Of a stretch of 64,000 nucleotides of DNA, positions 61,061 through 64,000 are shown piece by piece. Each line of letters opens with the position of its first letter. The first letter of the stretch is position 1. The notes below the pieces were generated by a model that saw only the letters and a list, made by a program, of their open reading frames with translations, did not search any database and was not told where the DNA came from. The position numbers were made by a program, and so were the translations under genes. Origin of the DNA: Sphagnum compactum (taxonomy: Eukaryota > Bryophyta > Sphagnopsida > Sphagnales); assembly GCA_965153455.1 (NCBI GenBank), contig OZ234497.1:20143872-20207871 (forward strand). Reading direction: 5' to 3'.

Positions 61061-61830
61061 ATCTACTTATATAATATTTTAGGATTTGTCCTGTTGTGGT
61101 TGGCGGTCGTCCTTTCCATCCATCCGTCCCGTCGTCCATCCCGTCATCCATCCGTCCCTCCATCCATCCAAGGCAAAGAGGGTGGGGAGGGCGCGGCCCT
61201 TCTTAAATTGCAAAACTCCACTGTTTTAGGGAATTGCCCATTCTGCCCTATTTATAGCACAATAGGTATCCATCCTGTTATGAAGGGGTATTGGCCAATA
61301 ATAAAAATTTCAGGCAGGCACTGAGGAAGGCTCGGTATGCAATCAGTGCAGCCAATTTTTTTGCTTTTTTGGGTTTTGGGGAGAGGGGGAAAGGGAGAAT
61401 TTTTTATTTTTTTCTATTGGAGGTGGGGGTCCTGTCATCCATCCATGGAATGGAGGAGACAATCATGTGGCAATTTATCTCATAGTAAGGAGGTAGTTGC
61501 CAAGAGGGACCAACCCCAGGTCGTCCCTAGCAGTGTTGTTTTTTATTTTATTTTTCGAAGATGTTTTGTTTGTAGCCACAGTGGGGATCTTCCATAGAAA
61601 AATGTGACGACCTTCCTCAAGAAGATTGTGCCAAAACTGGCTATAAAGCTGGATATGAAGTAAACAACTGTAATCATGCTTCTATATCTTTGACTACACA
61701 CTCAAAACCAACCAAATATATTTGATAATTTTGTCTTTTTTTGCTCGCCCCCGCCCCCCACTCACTTTTGGGGGACTTCACAGTGTCCGAAGGTCACAGG
61801 TACCCACTAGTAACGAAATATTATCCCTGT
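61061..61830. other. Spacer with (CATC/CGTC)n run and a Helitron-like 3' end
   Basis: 61,112-61,172 is a CATC/CGTC tetranucleotide run; similar runs occur at about 602-638 and 39,484-39,498. GGTACCCACTAG at 61,799-61,810, followed by T, copies the terminus of the 39,092-41,414 Helitron. A matching TC 5' end could not be placed, so the element boundaries are unknown. No gene is seen. Confidence 0.55.
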
Positions 61831-62530
61831 CCACACACCATTCATCTTGCATGGTGTGCTGGTGGGTGCTGGTTCACTCTGGCCCTCACTATGTCCCACT
61901 CAAGTCCCAAAAAGTGCCTGAAAAAAACAGCTTTCTCAAACTTTTCCCCCAACAATTGATTGGCAATCCAGCTAAAAAGAAAATCCAAAGTCGTAGGTAG
62001 ATGGGAAGTCTTCCCCTTTAAGGAAACCGCTAGAACAAAAAGTGACTGTGGCCCACTTTATGCAAAAGAGTGTAATCAGAATGGTGCCCACAAAATTCAA
62101 CAAAAGAGTCATATAAAAACGTAAGTATAACAATGCCAACAAACAAGTCATAGAAGAATAATCAAAACAACACCAACAAATTTTACAAGAGAAACATAGA
62201 AGCATGACCAAAACAACACCAACAAATTTTACAAGAAAAACATAGAAGCATGAACAATACAACACCAACAAATTTTACAAGAAAAACATAGAAGCATGAC
62301 CAAAACAACACCAACAAATTTTACAAGAAAAACATAGAAGCATGACCAAAATAACACCAACAAATTTTACAGAGAAACATAGAAGCGTGACCAAAACAAC
62401 ACCAACAAATTTTACAAGAGAAACATAGAAGCGTGACCAAAACAACACCAACAAGTTTTACAAGAGAAACATATAAGCGTGACCAAAACAGCACCAACAA
62501 ATTCTACAAAACAGTCTTAGGAGACTAATC
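61831..62530. repeat. Minisatellite (46-47 bp unit) with conserved flank, unit B
   Basis: Flank 61,831-62,115 matches 14,140-14,330. The array 62,155-62,530 has about eight units of AACACCAACAAATTTTACAA then GAGAAACATAGAAGC[A/G]TGACCAAAAC. Unit A keeps the array (33,990-34,380) but not the flank, which places the right breakpoint of the 5-kb difference inside the array edge at about 62,165. Confidence 0.9.
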
Positions 62531-63149
62531 CAAACAGAGCAACAAAGTCCACCAAAGAATTACAGGATTGTAACCAAAATGGTATGAACAAATTTTACAA
62601 AACATTCAGAAAACTTATCATCTATTTCTGTGTACGATTTCCTGCCTATTAATGTTATTCTTAAAGTCCTCCTCAGTCTCACACCCAGTCCCATCTCCTG
62701 ACCCAATTTCATCCCTTATTTTTGGTTGTTGGTAATGTCTTTAAATCTGGGAATGAAATCTGAAAACTGGGGATCAGTGATGAAAATAGAGGGTTAAGTC
62801 AAATTTAAAACTTTTTGTTTAAAAACGTTTGCTCATATCTTTTCATTTTCACTTGCGGGCCCTCCTTTCATTTCCATGTGGGAGTTGCTGACACTTCATG
62901 GACTGCTACCTCATTTTTTCCTTTAGTTTGTTTTTTGGATTATTCGGGTTTCAAAATCACTTCTCTTCTTGAGGGAGTTTTTGCAATATTGGGACTCCTT
63001 TTCCTTGCATTTGCTTTGGGTTTCTTTATTTTCTTCTTTTCCCCTTTCATCATTGGGCAAACATCTAGTATAACTTGGTTACTGTTAACATTAGTGGAGC
63101 TCTCCTCACATATCATTATTAACTCCAAATGCTAAATTAAGATACCTCA
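62531..63149. other. Non-coding DNA between minisatellite and gag relic, unit B
   Basis: Counterpart of 34,381-35,039, lacking the local duplication present there. No gene called. Confidence 0.5.
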
Positions 63150-63690
63150 TTCCATGCTAGCAGTAGCCACCCCAAGGAAAGGCAATAGATCAACCCTAAA
63201 AAATGCATTTAGAAATTCGTCGTCAGCCAGGTGTTGAAGGGAATTCGCCAAAATAAGGATTTCAACATAATATTCTTCTACCCTTTTGTTCAAATTCTAT
63301 TTGATGATTTACAAGCTCATATAAACTTGCTTATCTTTTTTAACTTTGTGATACCGTTTGTGAAGAGCTTGAGCAAACTCACGAAAGGTACACTTAGGAT
63401 GGCTATTCACAAAGTTGTGCCCCCAGTAAAAACCATGTCTCGCAACATTCACGGAATGTAAACAATTTGTGTACCCTCCTATGTGACACCATTGACTTTT
63501 GTCACTTGTTTGAACACCCATAATGTGTGTTTGGATCTGAATTCTTGGTGTATTTTGAATATTCAAAAACTTCTTGTCACCATCTAAATTTCTAGCTGCT
63601 ACTATCATTGCTGGCACAAGTGAGTACCATGGAAAATAGGAGTTCCAATTAGGTGGCATCCCTCCCCATTTTGGAAGTATTGGTGGGAGT
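63150..63690 (-). pseudogene. Ty3/gypsy-type gag relic (unit B, cut by unit end)
   Basis: Counterpart of 35,040-35,580. The minus-strand frame is longer than in unit A: from MPPNWNSYFPWYSLVPAMIV (63,659) through AARNLDGDKKFLN, VARHGFYWGHNFVNSHPKCT and FAQALHKRYHKVKKDKQVYM, to a stop at 63,309. Beyond it the two in-frame stops seen in unit A are also present, then VEEYYVEILILANSLQHLAD. Thus the element was already dead before duplication, and unit A later gained a frameshift. Confidence 0.6.
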
Positions 63691-64000
63691 GGAGGTTGGC
63701 CTTTCTTACTGCCCTTTCCCTTGTCTAAATTTGATGAATTGCTGGAGGAATCCTTAAGTGGTTTTCCCCCTTCACCCCTTTAGATGAATGCCTTCTAGAT
63801 GGCCTTTTTTATGAAATTCCCTAGTTGGATACATGGGAAATGGACTATTGTGACTCCCCCCCTTGTCTACCACCTAGTCCAGCTATGCTGAAGTTTATTT
63901 TCTCCATTGTTCCTAATCAGTTATTGACAATAAGGTAGTAATTTGAAATAATGGGACTTGAAATCCTAACATTTTAGGGTACATCTGGGGTCCCCATCCT
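63691..64000. other. Continuation of gag relic region to window end
   Basis: Counterpart of 35,585-35,894 with scattered changes and a few small indels. No intact frame. Confidence 0.5.

Larger units (their letters stand above)
39043..64000. repeat. Segmental duplication unit B (continues past window)
   Basis: Direct copy of 18,105-35,894, with two large extra pieces: a Helitron at 39,092-41,414 and 57,199-62,165. Base 64,000 pairs with 35,894, so about 3.1 kb of the unit lies outside the window. By eye, differences are scattered single bases and small indels throughout, including introns, in line with one event of moderate age. Confidence 0.95.

Overview
This is a stretch of plant nuclear genome: AT-rich, gene-poor and full of old repeats. 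The gene families support this. There is a leucine-rich-repeat receptor kinase (LRR-RLK) with the intron-rich layout of plant group VIII genes, a plant-type mitochondrial ALDH6 (methylmalonate-semialdehyde dehydrogenase) pseudogene, Ty3/gypsy-type gag relics, and a plant-style Helitron (TC...CTAG). Long introns and heavy repeat load suggest a large genome (gymnosperm, fern or similar), but the species cannot be read from the sequence. No rRNA, tRNA or CRISPR is visible.

Layout. Bases 1-18,104 are repeat-derived: a 57-bp minisatellite (1-300), copies of a dispersed repeat here called family R, a DUF7869-like transposon relic (about 4.7-5.5 kb), the 3' end of a third, old receptor-kinase paralogue (about 10.9-11.6 kb), a reverse-transcriptase tail (12.6-13.2 kb), a 93-bp minisatellite (14.3-14.8 kb) and the start of the ALDH6 pseudogene. 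From 18,105 on, the window is a direct tandem segmental duplication. Unit A is 18,105-39,042. Unit B starts at 39,043 and runs past the window end; base 64,000 pairs with 35,894. Each unit holds an ALDH6 pseudogene piece, an LRR-RLK on the minus strand, a MITE, a minisatellite and a gypsy gag relic.

The units differ in three informative ways. Unit B carries a 2,323-bp Helitron at 39,092-41,414, and unit A preserves its empty A|T target exactly. Unit B has about 5 kb (57,199-62,165) that unit A lacks, and this holds the likely signal-peptide exon and upstream region of the kinase. The unit B kinase can be spliced by hand into an uninterrupted 15-exon, 789-residue receptor kinase, while the unit A copy lacks exon 1 and has two nonsense codons. 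So one copy looks functional (RLK-B), its sister is decaying (RLK-A), and an older paralogue survives as a stub (RLK-C).

The most interesting object is the Helitron. It contains two CTAG termini and two 5'-like ends, as expected if replication read through a first terminator and captured about 1 kb of intervening DNA before stopping at the second. It is much richer in G+C than its surroundings and is built of short palindromic GGGCCCGG-rich repeats.
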